Shown: positions 52,247-59,675 of the stretch, one piece after another | Layout: each line of letters begins with the position of its first letter | How positions within the stretch are numbered: the first letter of the stretch is position 1 | NCBI RefSeq assembly: GCF_014202215.1 | Contig: NZ_JACHGB010000005.1 | Location: 124,001-188,000 of the forward strand | Origin: Quisquiliibacterium transsilvanicum | GTDB taxonomy: Bacteria; Pseudomonadota; Gammaproteobacteria; Burkholderiales; Burkholderiaceae_E | Reading direction: 5' to 3' | Length of the DNA stretch: 64,000 bases | Made by a program: the position numbers and the translations under genes | The notes under the pieces: model-generated | The model's database searches: none | Seen by the model: the letters and a program-made list of their open reading frames with translations, nothing else | Told to the model about the DNA's origin: nothing

Positions 52247-52939
52247 ATGGATGTTCCACGTGAAACATCAACCCAGACGATGACCGCACTCTCCGGCCTC
52301 CTGCTCGAACACTACCCCTGCCTTGCCGACATTCCCCAAGCACGACTGGCGGTCGATCTCGCGAGCGCAATCGTCGTGTCGGTGCCAGAGCGCACAACCC
52401 TGTTTCGGGAGACCGAACCCTGCGCAGGCTTCCCTTTCGTCCTCGACGGACAGGTGAAGGTTGCCCGCGCCTCAGCCGACGGCCGCGAGCTGGAGCTCTA
52501 CCGGGTACACCCGGGCGAGATCTGCGTCGTCTCGACCGGCTGCCTGCTGGGAGGCACGCCGATGAGCGCCCACGGGGTGGCGGTGACCGGCACCCGCCTC
52601 GTGATGATCGACCGCACCACCCTGCTCGGCTGGACGGACTTCCCCTCGATGCGGATCTTCCTACTCGGTCTGATGGCCGACCGGATGGCGGAACTGATGG
52701 CTCTCGTCGAGGCGGTTGCATTCCAGCGCCTCGATCAGCGACTTGCCCACGCGCTGCTCGGTCACGGCAAGCTGATCCGCGCGACGCACCAGCAACTTGC
52801 AGACGAGCTCGGCACCGCACGAGAAATGGTCTCGCGACTGCTCAAGCGACTGGAAGACCAGGGCATCCTGCGCCTTGGACGCGAGCAGGTGGAAATTCTG
52901 GACCTGATCCGGCTAAAGTCGCTCGCAAGACAGGACTGA
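52247..52939 (+). CDS. Crp/Fnr-family transcriptional regulator
   Basis: A 230-residue regulator. The N-terminal cyclic-nucleotide-binding-type barrel covers residues about 20-135 (ERTTLFRETEPCAGFPFVLDGQVKVARASADGRELELYRVHPGEICVVS, quoted to locate it). The C-terminal winged helix includes THQQLADELGTAREMVSRLLKRLEDQGILRLG. FNR-type iron-sulfur cysteines are missing, although isolated cysteines are present (ETEPCAGF, GEICVVSTGC), so a redox or sulfur signal is possible. The region of the start codon overlaps a parS site (52252-52267), which encodes the first residues. MTALSG at 52280 is an alternative start. The downstream DUF2892 gene is a probable target. Confidence 0.88.
   Translation: MDVPRETSTQTMTALSGLLLEHYPCLADIPQARLAVDLASAIVVSVPERTTLFRETEPCAGFPFVLDGQVKVARASADGRELELYRVHPGEICVVSTGCLLGGTPMSAHGVAVTGTRLVMIDRTTLLGWTDFPSMRIFLLGLMADRMAELMALVEAVAFQRLDQRLAHALLGHGKLIRATHQQLADELGTAREMVSRLLKRLEDQGILRLGREQVEILDLIRLKSLARQD
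52252..52267. promoter_or_regulatory. parS site 1 (overlaps the Crp/Fnr gene start)
   Basis: TGTTCCACGTGAAACA is an exact match to the bacterial parS consensus TGTTNCACGTGAAACA. It lies within codons 2-7 of the Crp/Fnr-family gene. Confidence 0.95.
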
Positions 52940-53028
52940 CGTTGCGGCCCTGCGCAGCCCACCGGTTGCCTTTGGGCCGCTCCCAGCTTTGTAACCGCAG
53001 TCACAGACCTGACGCCACCTGCAGGGGA

Positions 53029-53048
53029 GACTACGGCCACCCGTAGTC
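53029..53048. promoter_or_regulatory. Perfect 20-base inverted repeat before the DUF2892 gene
   Basis: GACTACGG-CCAC-CCGTAGTC has 8-base arms and a 4-base centre, and ends 27 bases before the DUF2892 start. It could be an operator for the preceding Crp/Fnr-type regulator, a leader hairpin, or a terminator stem without a U-tract for that gene. Confidence 0.5.
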
Positions 53049-53075
53049 AGACACAATCAGCCAAAAGGAAAGCAG

Positions 53076-53279
53076 ATGAAGACCAATGTAGGTGGACTCG
53101 ACAGGATGCTCCGGATCGCCGTCGGAGTCGTGCTCATCGCTCTTGCGCTGACCGGGACGATCGGCGCCTGGGGATGGATCGGCATTGTGCCGCTGCTCAC
53201 GGGACTTTTCCGCAGCTGCCCGCTGTACTCGATCTTCGGATGGAACACCTGCGGGATGCAGGGTAAGAGCTCCAGCTGA
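53076..53279 (+). CDS. DUF2892 (YgaP-type) small membrane protein
   Basis: A 67-residue protein with two transmembrane helices (RMLRIAVGVVLIALALTGTIG and WIGIVPLLTGLFRSCPLYSIFG) ending in CPLYSIFGWNTCGMQ, the DUF2892 signature. AAAAGGAAA lies before the ATG. The family is often fused or linked to rhodaneses and sulfur-related regulators, so a role in sulfur or redox handling is possible. It follows the Crp/Fnr gene by 136 bases. Confidence 0.9.
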   Translation: MKTNVGGLDRMLRIAVGVVLIALALTGTIGAWGWIGIVPLLTGLFRSCPLYSIFGWNTCGMQGKSSS

Positions 53280-53620
53280 CACTGAGGCGGCCTGCCGGCG
53301 CGGACCCGCGCACTCAGCGGGTCGTCAATCCTGACAGGTTCGCCAGATCGCCCTCGCCTCCGGCACTCCGGCACTCCGGCACTCCGGCACTCCGGCACTC
53401 CGACACCCGGGATCGGAACCCTCGGAACCTCTGCGCGCACAGCACTGCACGCCCCTGGTCCCCGCTGCGCCCAGTGCTCATGAGCTCTGAAGGAGCCCCC
53501 CAGCACGCCCTCGCGCGGCGCGTCCGAAAGCACGCGCCAGGTCAGGCAACTCCGCTCGCGGGCCAAGCCCCCTCCGCAAAGCCAGGCGTCCAGGACACAC
53601 CGCACTCAGGCCGCGCACCT
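53280..53620. other. 341-base gap between the convergent DUF2892 and LhgO-like genes
   Basis: No convincing gene is seen; open frames here are low-complexity and lack ribosome sites. The region contains an 8-base tandem repeat (53361-53400), listed separately. No strong terminator with a U-tract was found. Confidence 0.5.
53361..53400. repeat. Five tandem copies of CGGCACTC
   Basis: The 8-base unit CGGCACTC is repeated five times without change and is followed by a degenerate sixth copy (CGACACCC). It lies in non-coding DNA, so copy number can vary freely by slippage. Confidence 0.95.
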
Positions 53621-54733
53621 TCAGGCAGTCCGCTCGAGCAGCCCCCGAACCAGAGCCGCAATGGCCAGCGATGAAGTGAGCCCGGGAGACTCGATCCCGA
53701 ACAGGTTGACGAGGCCAGGCAACCCATGTTCCTCCGGTCCGGAGATGATGAAATCCCGGCTGCCCTCTTCCGGGCCTGCGATCTTTGGCCTAATCCCGGC
53801 ATAGGCCGGCTGCAGGACTCCGGCGGGCAATCCCGGCCAGTAGCGCCGGATCTCTTCCTCGAAGCGGATGCCGCGCTGCGGGTCGACCTCGTAGTCCTCC
53901 GTGGAGACCCACTCGACATCGGGACCAAAGCGCCCCTGCCCAGCGAGATCCAGGGTCAGATGCACTCCCAAGCCCGCCTCGTTCGGAACCGGATAGACCA
54001 GTCGGCTGAAGGGGCAGCGCCCTTGAAGCGTGAAGTAGCTGCCCTTGGCAAGCCACGCAGTCGGAAGGCTCTCCACGGCAAGGCCTTCGATCTTTCGTGC
54101 CAGCGCCACGGCGCCCAGCCCAGCGCTGTTCACCAGTTCGCGACACTGAAGCACCATGGTCTCGCCGTCGGCCTCGATCGACACGCCCAAGCCGTCCGCG
54201 CCATGCCCAACACCGAGCACCCGGCTCCGGCAGGAAAGCACCGCACCGTGGTCCTCGGCGGCGCCAAGCAGCGACAGCATCAGGGAGTGACTGTCGACGA
54301 TGCCGGTTGACGGCGAATGGAGCGCCAGCTCGCAGGCGATCGCGGATTCCAGTGCATGCGCCTGCGTCGCATTCAGCCAGGCCAGATCTTCGACGCCCGC
54401 TCGAGCGGCGCGCTCGGCAATCCCCTCGAGGGCCGGTGCCTGGTCGGCGGATGTGGCGACGATCAGCTTGCCGCAGCGCCGATGAGCCACGCCTCGGGCC
54501 TCGCACCATTCGTACAGCCGTTGGCGCCCTTCAACGCAGAGCTGAGCTTTCAGCGATCCCGGCTCGTAGTACAGGCCTGCATGGATCACCTCGCTGTTGC
54601 GCGAGCTGATGCCGGAGCCGAACCGGTCGGCCGCCTCCAGGATGAGCACCTCGCGCCCGGTCCGAGCCATTTCCTGCGCGATCGCCAGCCCGACGATCCC
54701 GGCGCCCACCACCACTGTTTGAACGCTCTGCAT
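53621..54733 (-). CDS. FAD-dependent oxidoreductase, L-2-hydroxyglutarate oxidase (LhgO)-like
   Basis: A 370-residue flavoprotein. The N-terminal FAD motif is VVVGAGIVGLAIAQEMARTGREVLILE. The LhgO/L2HGDH features follow: RNSEVIHAGLYYEPGSLKAQLCVEGRQRLYEWC, CGKLIVA, PSTGIVDSHSLMLSLL and GPDVEW. The C-terminus GIESPGLTSSLAIAALV is also typical. It probably oxidises a 2-hydroxy acid such as L-2-hydroxyglutarate at the membrane. GAGG lies 5 bases before the ATG at 54733. The upstream 247 bases hold three parS sites. Confidence 0.88.
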   Translation of the reverse strand: MQSVQTVVVGAGIVGLAIAQEMARTGREVLILEAADRFGSGISSRNSEVIHAGLYYEPGSLKAQLCVEGRQRLYEWCEARGVAHRRCGKLIVATSADQAPALEGIAERAARAGVEDLAWLNATQAHALESAIACELALHSPSTGIVDSHSLMLSLLGAAEDHGAVLSCRSRVLGVGHGADGLGVSIEADGETMVLQCRELVNSAGLGAVALARKIEGLAVESLPTAWLAKGSYFTLQGRCPFSRLVYPVPNEAGLGVHLTLDLAGQGRFGPDVEWVSTEDYEVDPQRGIRFEEEIRRYWPGLPAGVLQPAYAGIRPKIAGPEEGSRDFIISGPEEHGLPGLVNLFGIESPGLTSSLAIAALVRGLLERTA

Positions 54734-54811
54734 CCGAACCTCGTCAATGACGCCAGGACTTCGGGCTCGCCGGGGTATCAGCATCCCTCTCTGCTCGGCG
54801 CCTCTTTCCAT

Positions 54812-54827
54812 TGTTTCACGTGAAACA
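54812..54827. promoter_or_regulatory. parS site 2
   Basis: TGTTTCACGTGAAACA, an exact parS consensus, lies in the gap upstream of the LhgO-like gene. Confidence 0.96.
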
Positions 54828-54905
54828 CGCGGCGACGATCAAGCGGATTGCAAGGCAACGCACCCCCCACAACTGGCCGTCGCCTCGCCTCTGCTTCCGT
54901 GCTCG

Positions 54906-54921
54906 TGTTTCACGTGAAACA
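54906..54921. promoter_or_regulatory. parS site 3
   Basis: TGTTTCACGTGAAACA, identical to site 2, starts 94 bases from it. Confidence 0.96.
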
Positions 54922-54935
54922 ACGCCCGCCCAGCA

Positions 54936-54951
54936 TGTTCCACGTGAAACA
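54936..54951. promoter_or_regulatory. parS site 4
   Basis: TGTTCCACGTGAAACA, identical to site 1, starts 30 bases after site 3. That is close to three helical turns, so the two sites face the same side of the DNA. Confidence 0.96.
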
Positions 54952-54980
54952 CCGCCAACCGCCGCATCAACGCGACAGCG

Positions 54981-56612
54981 TCAGCGCCGGCGGTCCGCCA
55001 GGATCATCTCCGCGGCGCGCTCCGCAATCATCAGCGTGGGTGAGTTCGTGTTGCCGGAGGTGATGGTCGGCATGATCGATGCATCCGCGATCCTCAATCC
55101 TGGCACGCGATGACAACGCAGCTGCGCGTCCACGACCGACGCAGGATCCCCCACCGGCCCCATGCGACAGGTGCCCACCGGGTGGAAAATGGTCGTTCCC
55201 ACGTCCCCCGCAGCCTGCGCCAACTCATCTTCCGTCTGCAGCCCCGCCCCGGGCAGGTATTCCTCCGGGCCGTAGCCGCGCAGCGCCGGCGCAGCGACGA
55301 TCTGGCGCGTCAGCCGGATCGCCGCCGCCGCCACGCGCCGGTCCTCTTCGGTCGTCAGGTAGTTCGGGCGAATCAGCGGCGCCTGGCCCGGATCCGGTGA
55401 TCGCACGTGAATGCTGCCCCGCGAGCTCGGCCGCAGATTGCAGACGGACGCGGTGAACGCGGGGAACCGGTGCAAGGGCTCGCCAAACCGATCCAGCGAC
55501 AGCGGCTGGACGTGATACTCCAGGTTCGCGCTGCCCTGCCCGTCGTCGGACTTGGCGAACGCTCCCAGCTGGCTGGGCGACATCGCCATTGGCCCCCGCC
55601 TGAACAGCAGGTACTCGAGCCCCATTCCGGCCTTGCCGAGTAAAGTGCTCGCCTGCTGGTTCAGCGTGACCGCGTTGCTCACCTTGTAGATGGTGCGCAG
55701 CTGCAGGTGGTCCTGCAGGTTTTCCCCCACCCCCGGCAGATCGACCCTGGGCGCAATGCCTGCGGCCAGCAGCCTGGCGGGATCGCCGATGCCGGAGAGC
55801 TCCAGCAGTTGCGGCGTGCCGACCGCCCCTGCCGCCATCACCACCTCGGCAGCAGCCCGCGCGACGCGCGGTGCGCCGCCGGGCCCGCCGATCCGGTAGT
55901 CCACGCCATCGATGCGCCCGGAGCCATCGTCGCGGAAGCGCAGACCGACCACGTGCGCGCCGCTGACCACCCGCAGGTTGACGCGTGACGCCGCCGGCCG
56001 GAGGAAGGCCTTGGAGGCATTCCAGCGCACCCCCTTTCGCTGGTTCACCTCGAAGTAGCCGCAGCCGAGGTTGTCGCCCCGGTTGAAGTCCTCGGTGGAC
56101 GGGATGCCGACCTGGGCCGCCGCCTCCCGGAACGCGTCCAGCAGATCCCAGCGGATTCGCTGGCGCTCCACCCGCCACTCGCCGCCGCTTCGGTGCAGCG
56201 GATCGCTGCCGCCGCCATCGAGCGAATGATGGCTCTCGTGCTTGAGGAAATAGGGCAGGACCTCGTCCCAGCCCCACCCGGCGTTGCCCAGTGCGGCCCA
56301 CTCGTCGTAGTCGCGGCGCTGGCCGCGCATGTAGATCATGCCGTTGATCGACGAGCATCCTCCGAGCACCTTGCCCCGCGGATACTTGATCGCGCGCCCG
56401 TTCAGGCCGGCCTCGGGCTCGGTCTGGTAGAGCCAGTCGGTACGCGGATTCCCGATGCAGTAGAGGTAGCCGACCGGGATGTGGATCCAGAGGTAGTCGT
56501 CGCGCCCGCCCGCCTCGAGCAGCAGCACGCGGATCGAAGGGTCGGCGGACAGGCGGTTGGCGAGCAGGCAGCCCGCCGTTCCCGCACCGACGACGATGTA
56601 GTCGAACTGCTC
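54981..56612 (-). CDS. GMC-family FAD oxidoreductase (alcohol/3-hydroxy-acid dehydrogenase type)
   Basis: A 543-residue GMC enzyme. It has an FAD-binding start MEQFDYIVVGAGTAGCLLANRLS, the GMC signature 1 region YPRGKVLGGCSSINGMIYMRGQ, signature 2 GAVGTPQLLELSGIGD and the catalytic His in TIFHPVGTCRMG. GMC enzymes oxidise alcohols to aldehydes or hydroxy acids to semialdehydes; HpdH, the 3-hydroxypropionate dehydrogenase of Pseudomonas denitrificans, belongs here. A TTG start at 56645 overlapping the ADH stop is an alternative. Last gene of the operon led by mmsA. Confidence 0.92.
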   Translation of the reverse strand, partial: EQFDYIVVGAGTAGCLLANRLSADPSIRVLLLEAGGRDDYLWIHIPVGYLYCIGNPRTDWLYQTEPEAGLNGRAIKYPRGKVLGGCSSINGMIYMRGQRRDYDEWAALGNAGWGWDEVLPYFLKHESHHSLDGGGSDPLHRSGGEWRVERQRIRWDLLDAFREAAAQVGIPSTEDFNRGDNLGCGYFEVNQRKGVRWNASKAFLRPAASRVNLRVVSGAHVVGLRFRDDGSGRIDGVDYRIGGPGGAPRVARAAAEVVMAAGAVGTPQLLELSGIGDPARLLAAGIAPRVDLPGVGENLQDHLQLRTIYKVSNAVTLNQQASTLLGKAGMGLEYLLFRRGPMAMSPSQLGAFAKSDDGQGSANLEYHVQPLSLDRFGEPLHRFPAFTASVCNLRPSSRGSIHVRSPDPGQAPLIRPNYLTTEEDRRVAAAAIRLTRQIVAAPALRGYGPEEYLPGAGLQTEDELAQAAGDVGTTIFHPVGTCRMGPVGDPASVVDAQLRCHRVPGLRIADASIMPTITSGNTNSPTLMIAERAAEMILADRRR

Positions 56613-56641
56613 CATCGGGGCCCCTGCCGCGTCGCGCGCGC

Positions 56642-57799
56642 TCAATCCATCATGATGACCTGGCGGATCGAATCCCCGCGGGCCAGCCTGTCCAGCGCCT
56701 CGTTGATGTCGTCCAGCCGGATGCGCTCCGACAGCAGGCGATCGACCGGCAGTCTCCCGGCGCGGTACATCGCCACGTACCGGGGAACATCACGCGCGGG
56801 AACGCAGGAGCCGACGTAGCTGCCCTTCAGCGTGCGCTCCTCGGCGATCAGGCTCACCGCCTGCAGCTCCCACTTCGCAGCGGGATTGGGCAGGCCCGCG
56901 GTGACCGTGGTGCCGCCGCGCGCGGTGATCCGGTAGGCGAGATCCAGCGCCCTGACGCTGCCCGCCATCTCGAACGCGTACTCGACGCCCCCGCCGGTGG
57001 CCTCCCTGACCTTCTCGATCACGTCCGGGTCGGACGCGTTGAAGGTGTGCGTTGCGCCAAGCTCGCGCGCGAGGGCCAGCTTGGCGTCGAGCAGGTCCAC
57101 CGCGACGACGGTGCGTGCGCCCGCCGCGGCGGCCGCCAGCAGCGACGAGAAGCCGACGCCGCCCAGCCCCACCACGGCCGCACTGCTGCCGGCCTCCATG
57201 CGCGCGGTGTTGAACACCGCACCCGCGCCGGTGAGCACCGCGCACCCGAACAGCGCCGCCTCGTCCCAGGGCAGGTCGGGGTCGATCCTGACTGCGGAAC
57301 GCCGGGAGACGGTTGCGTACTCGGCGAAGGCCGCACAGCCCAGATGGTGATTCAGCACCCCGCCCGGCTCGCCGGCGATGCCGGCAGCCCCGCCGACGGC
57401 CCGCAGGCGCTTGTAGCCGCCCAGCAGCGACCCCGTTCCATTCGACTCCCCGCCAGGGCCGCACAGCGCTGGCCGGCCGGTGGCGCAGCTCATGCAGCTG
57501 CCGCAGGAGGGCCTGAACACCAGCACCACGTGGTCGCCAAGCGCCAGGTCGGTCACTCCCGGACCGAGCCCCACCACCTCGGCCGCGGCTTCGTGCCCAA
57601 GCACGATCGGCATCGGCCAGGGCCGGTCACCGTTGATCGCTGACAGGTCCGAATGGCACAGGCCGGCGGCGCGGATCCTCACCAGCAGCTCGCCGGCGCC
57701 GGGGCCGGCCAGATCGACCTCTTCCACCGACAGAGGCCTGCTCTGCCCGTAGGGCATCGGCAGGCCCATCTGCCGCAACACCGCCGCGCGAATCCTCAC
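56642..57799 (-). CDS. Zinc-dependent alcohol dehydrogenase
   Basis: A 385-residue MDR-family NAD-dependent dehydrogenase. The catalytic zinc ligands are in AAGLCHSDLSAI and PIVLGHEAAAEVVG. The structural zinc cysteines are PSCGSCMSCATGRPALC, and the coenzyme site is VVGLGGVGFSSLLAAAAAGA followed by the NAD-selecting VVAVDLLDAK. The insertion size fits the class III/benzyl-alcohol-type subgroup. The start is GTG at 57799, 33 bases after the aldehyde dehydrogenase gene. Confidence 0.92.
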   Translation of the reverse strand: MRIRAAVLRQMGLPMPYGQSRPLSVEEVDLAGPGAGELLVRIRAAGLCHSDLSAINGDRPWPMPIVLGHEAAAEVVGLGPGVTDLALGDHVVLVFRPSCGSCMSCATGRPALCGPGGESNGTGSLLGGYKRLRAVGGAAGIAGEPGGVLNHHLGCAAFAEYATVSRRSAVRIDPDLPWDEAALFGCAVLTGAGAVFNTARMEAGSSAAVVGLGGVGFSSLLAAAAAGARTVVAVDLLDAKLALARELGATHTFNASDPDVIEKVREATGGGVEYAFEMAGSVRALDLAYRITARGGTTVTAGLPNPAAKWELQAVSLIAEERTLKGSYVGSCVPARDVPRYVAMYRAGRLPVDRLLSERIRLDDINEALDRLARGDSIRQVIMMD

Positions 57800-57832
57800 C
57801 TAGTGTCCCTCCCGATGGAGCCGCGCCAGCCC

Positions 57833-59299
57833 TCAGAGCCCGGCCAGGCAAAGGTACTTGATCTCCAGGTACTCGTCGATGCCGTAGCGTGACCCCTCGC
57901 GCCCCAGCCCGGACTGCTTGACGCCGCCGAAGGGCGCAATCTCGGTCGACAGCGCGCCGCTGTTGACGCAGACCATCCCGCTCTCGAGCGCCTCGGCAAC
58001 ACGGAAGATCCGGCCGACGTCGCGTGCATAGAAGTAGGCCGCCAGCCCGAACTCGGTGGCATTGGCCATCGCGATCGCCTCCTCCTCGGTGCCGAAGCGG
58101 AACAGCGGCGCCACCGGCCCGAAGGTTTCCTCGCGCGCCACCCTCATCCGCTGGGTGACGCCGGTGAGAATCGTCGGCTCGTAGAACAGGCCTCCGAGCT
58201 CATGGCGCCGCCCGCCGGCCAGCACCCGGGCCCCGTGCGCGAGCGCGTCCGCGACGTGCTCTTCCACCTTGAGCAGCGCCGCCTCCTCGATCAGCGGGCC
58301 AACGTTGACCCCAGGCACAGTGCCTGGGCCGACCCTGAACGCTGCCACCTTCGCGGCCAGCCGGGCAGCGAAGTCTTCATAGACGGCGTCCTGCACGTAG
58401 ATGCGGTTGGCGCATACGCAGGTCTGCCCCGCGTTGCGGTACTTGGAAGCGATGGCGCCGTCGACCGCGGCGTCCAGGTCCGCATCGTCGAACACGATGA
58501 AGGGGGCGTTGCCGCCCAGCTCCAGCGACAGCTTCTTCACGGTGTCGGCCGACTGCCGCAGCAGGATGCGGCCGACCTCGGTGGAGCCGGTGAACGAGAG
58601 CTTGCGCACCACGGGGTTGGTGCACATCTCGAGCCCGATCGCCGGCGCCCTGCCGGCATCGCCCACCACCACGTTGAACACGCCTGGCGGAAAGCCCGCG
58701 CGCTCGGCCAGCTCGGCCAGCGCCAGCGCGCACAGCGGCGTCGCCTCGGCCGGCTTGGCCACCACGGTGCAGCCCGCGGCCAACGCCGGCGACACCTTGC
58801 GGGTGATCATCGCGATCGGGAAGTTCCAGGGGGTGATCGACGCGCTCACGCCGATCGGCTGCTTCATGACTAGCACGCGGCGATCCGGCATCCAGCTGGG
58901 CACGATGTCGCCGTAGACGCGCTTGCCCTCCTCGGCGAACCACTCGACGAAGGATGCACCGTAGCTCACCTCGCCGCGCGCCTCGGCCAGCGGCTTGCCC
59001 TGCTCGGAGGTCATCAGCAGGGCGAGATCCTCGGTGTTCGCCAGGATCATCTCGAACCAGCGGCGCATCACCGCCGCCCGCTCCTTGGCGGTCTTCGCGC
59101 GCCATGCCGGCAGCGCTCGCTCGGCGGCTTCGATGGCGCGCCGGGTCTCGGCAGCCCCCATGTCGGCGACTTCTGCGAGCCGCCTGCCGCTGGCGGGATC
59201 GGTCACCGGAAAGCGCGCGCCAGAGTCCGCGCCGATCCATTGGCCGTCGATGTATCCATCGGTGCGCAACAGCGCTGCGTCCTTCAGCTGCAATGCCAT
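57833..59299 (-). CDS. NAD(P)-dependent aldehyde dehydrogenase, succinate-semialdehyde dehydrogenase type
   Basis: A 488-residue ALDH closest to the GabD group by motifs. Features: ITPWNFPIAMITRKVSPALAAGCTVVAKPAEATP, FTGSTEVGRILLRQ, glutamate base in LELGGNAPFIVFDDADLD and catalytic cysteine in NAGQTCVCANRIYV. It oxidises small aldehydes, possibly semialdehydes, to acids. It starts 46 bases after the SMR exporter gene in the same operon. Confidence 0.92.
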   Translation of the reverse strand: MALQLKDAALLRTDGYIDGQWIGADSGARFPVTDPASGRRLAEVADMGAAETRRAIEAAERALPAWRAKTAKERAAVMRRWFEMILANTEDLALLMTSEQGKPLAEARGEVSYGASFVEWFAEEGKRVYGDIVPSWMPDRRVLVMKQPIGVSASITPWNFPIAMITRKVSPALAAGCTVVAKPAEATPLCALALAELAERAGFPPGVFNVVVGDAGRAPAIGLEMCTNPVVRKLSFTGSTEVGRILLRQSADTVKKLSLELGGNAPFIVFDDADLDAAVDGAIASKYRNAGQTCVCANRIYVQDAVYEDFAARLAAKVAAFRVGPGTVPGVNVGPLIEEAALLKVEEHVADALAHGARVLAGGRRHELGGLFYEPTILTGVTQRMRVAREETFGPVAPLFRFGTEEEAIAMANATEFGLAAYFYARDVGRIFRVAEALESGMVCVNSGALSTEIAPFGGVKQSGLGREGSRYGIDEYLEIKYLCLAGL

Positions 59300-59345
59300 C
59301 TCCCCTCCTCCCGCGGGCCGCCCCAGCGCAGCGCCCGCATGCGCT

Positions 59346-59675
59346 TCAACCGGACGCGAACTTGAGACCCAGCACGCCGGCCACGATCAGACCGATGCAC
59401 GCCAGCCGCAGCGCGGCCGCCGACTCCCCGAACAGCACCATGCCCAGCACCGCGGTGCCAGCCGCGCCGATGCCCGTCCAGACCGCGTAGGCGGTCCCGG
59501 CCGGCAGCACCCGCATCGCAAGCGCGAGCAGCCAGAAGCTGGCCGCCGCGGCCACGACCACCACCACCGAAGGCACCCAGCGCGTGAACCCTTCGCTCGC
59601 CTTCAGCCCGAGCGCCCAGACGATCTCCAGCAGGCCGGCCACGAACAGCACGGCCCACGCTTGTCCCGCGCTCAT
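59346..59675 (-). CDS. SMR-family exporter, Gdx/SugE type
   Basis: A 109-residue four-helix transporter of the small multidrug resistance family. The essential glutamate is in [15 protein letters not shown], and the Gdx-type motif is [25 protein letters not shown]. Gdx members export guanidinium or small quaternary cations and work as dual-topology dimers from one gene. Its ATG overlaps the mmsA stop (ATGA), placing it firmly inside the catabolic operon. Confidence 0.93.
   Translation of the reverse strand: MSAGQAWAVLFVAGLLEIVWALGLKASEGFTRWVPSVVVVVAAAASFWLLALAMRVLPAGTAYAVWTGIGAAGTAVLGMVLFGESAAALRLACIGLIVAGVLGLKFASG

Noticed and set aside
53057-53605. Minus-strand open frame with a repeated Gly-Val-Pro-Glu-Cys-Arg-like pattern
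   Set aside because: The pattern is simply the CGGCACTC tandem repeat read in one frame; there is no ribosome site and it covers the real DUF2892 gene.
59346-59675. Guanidine riboswitch upstream of the SMR gene
   Set aside because: The gene starts inside the mmsA stop codon, so there is no leader in which a riboswitch could lie.
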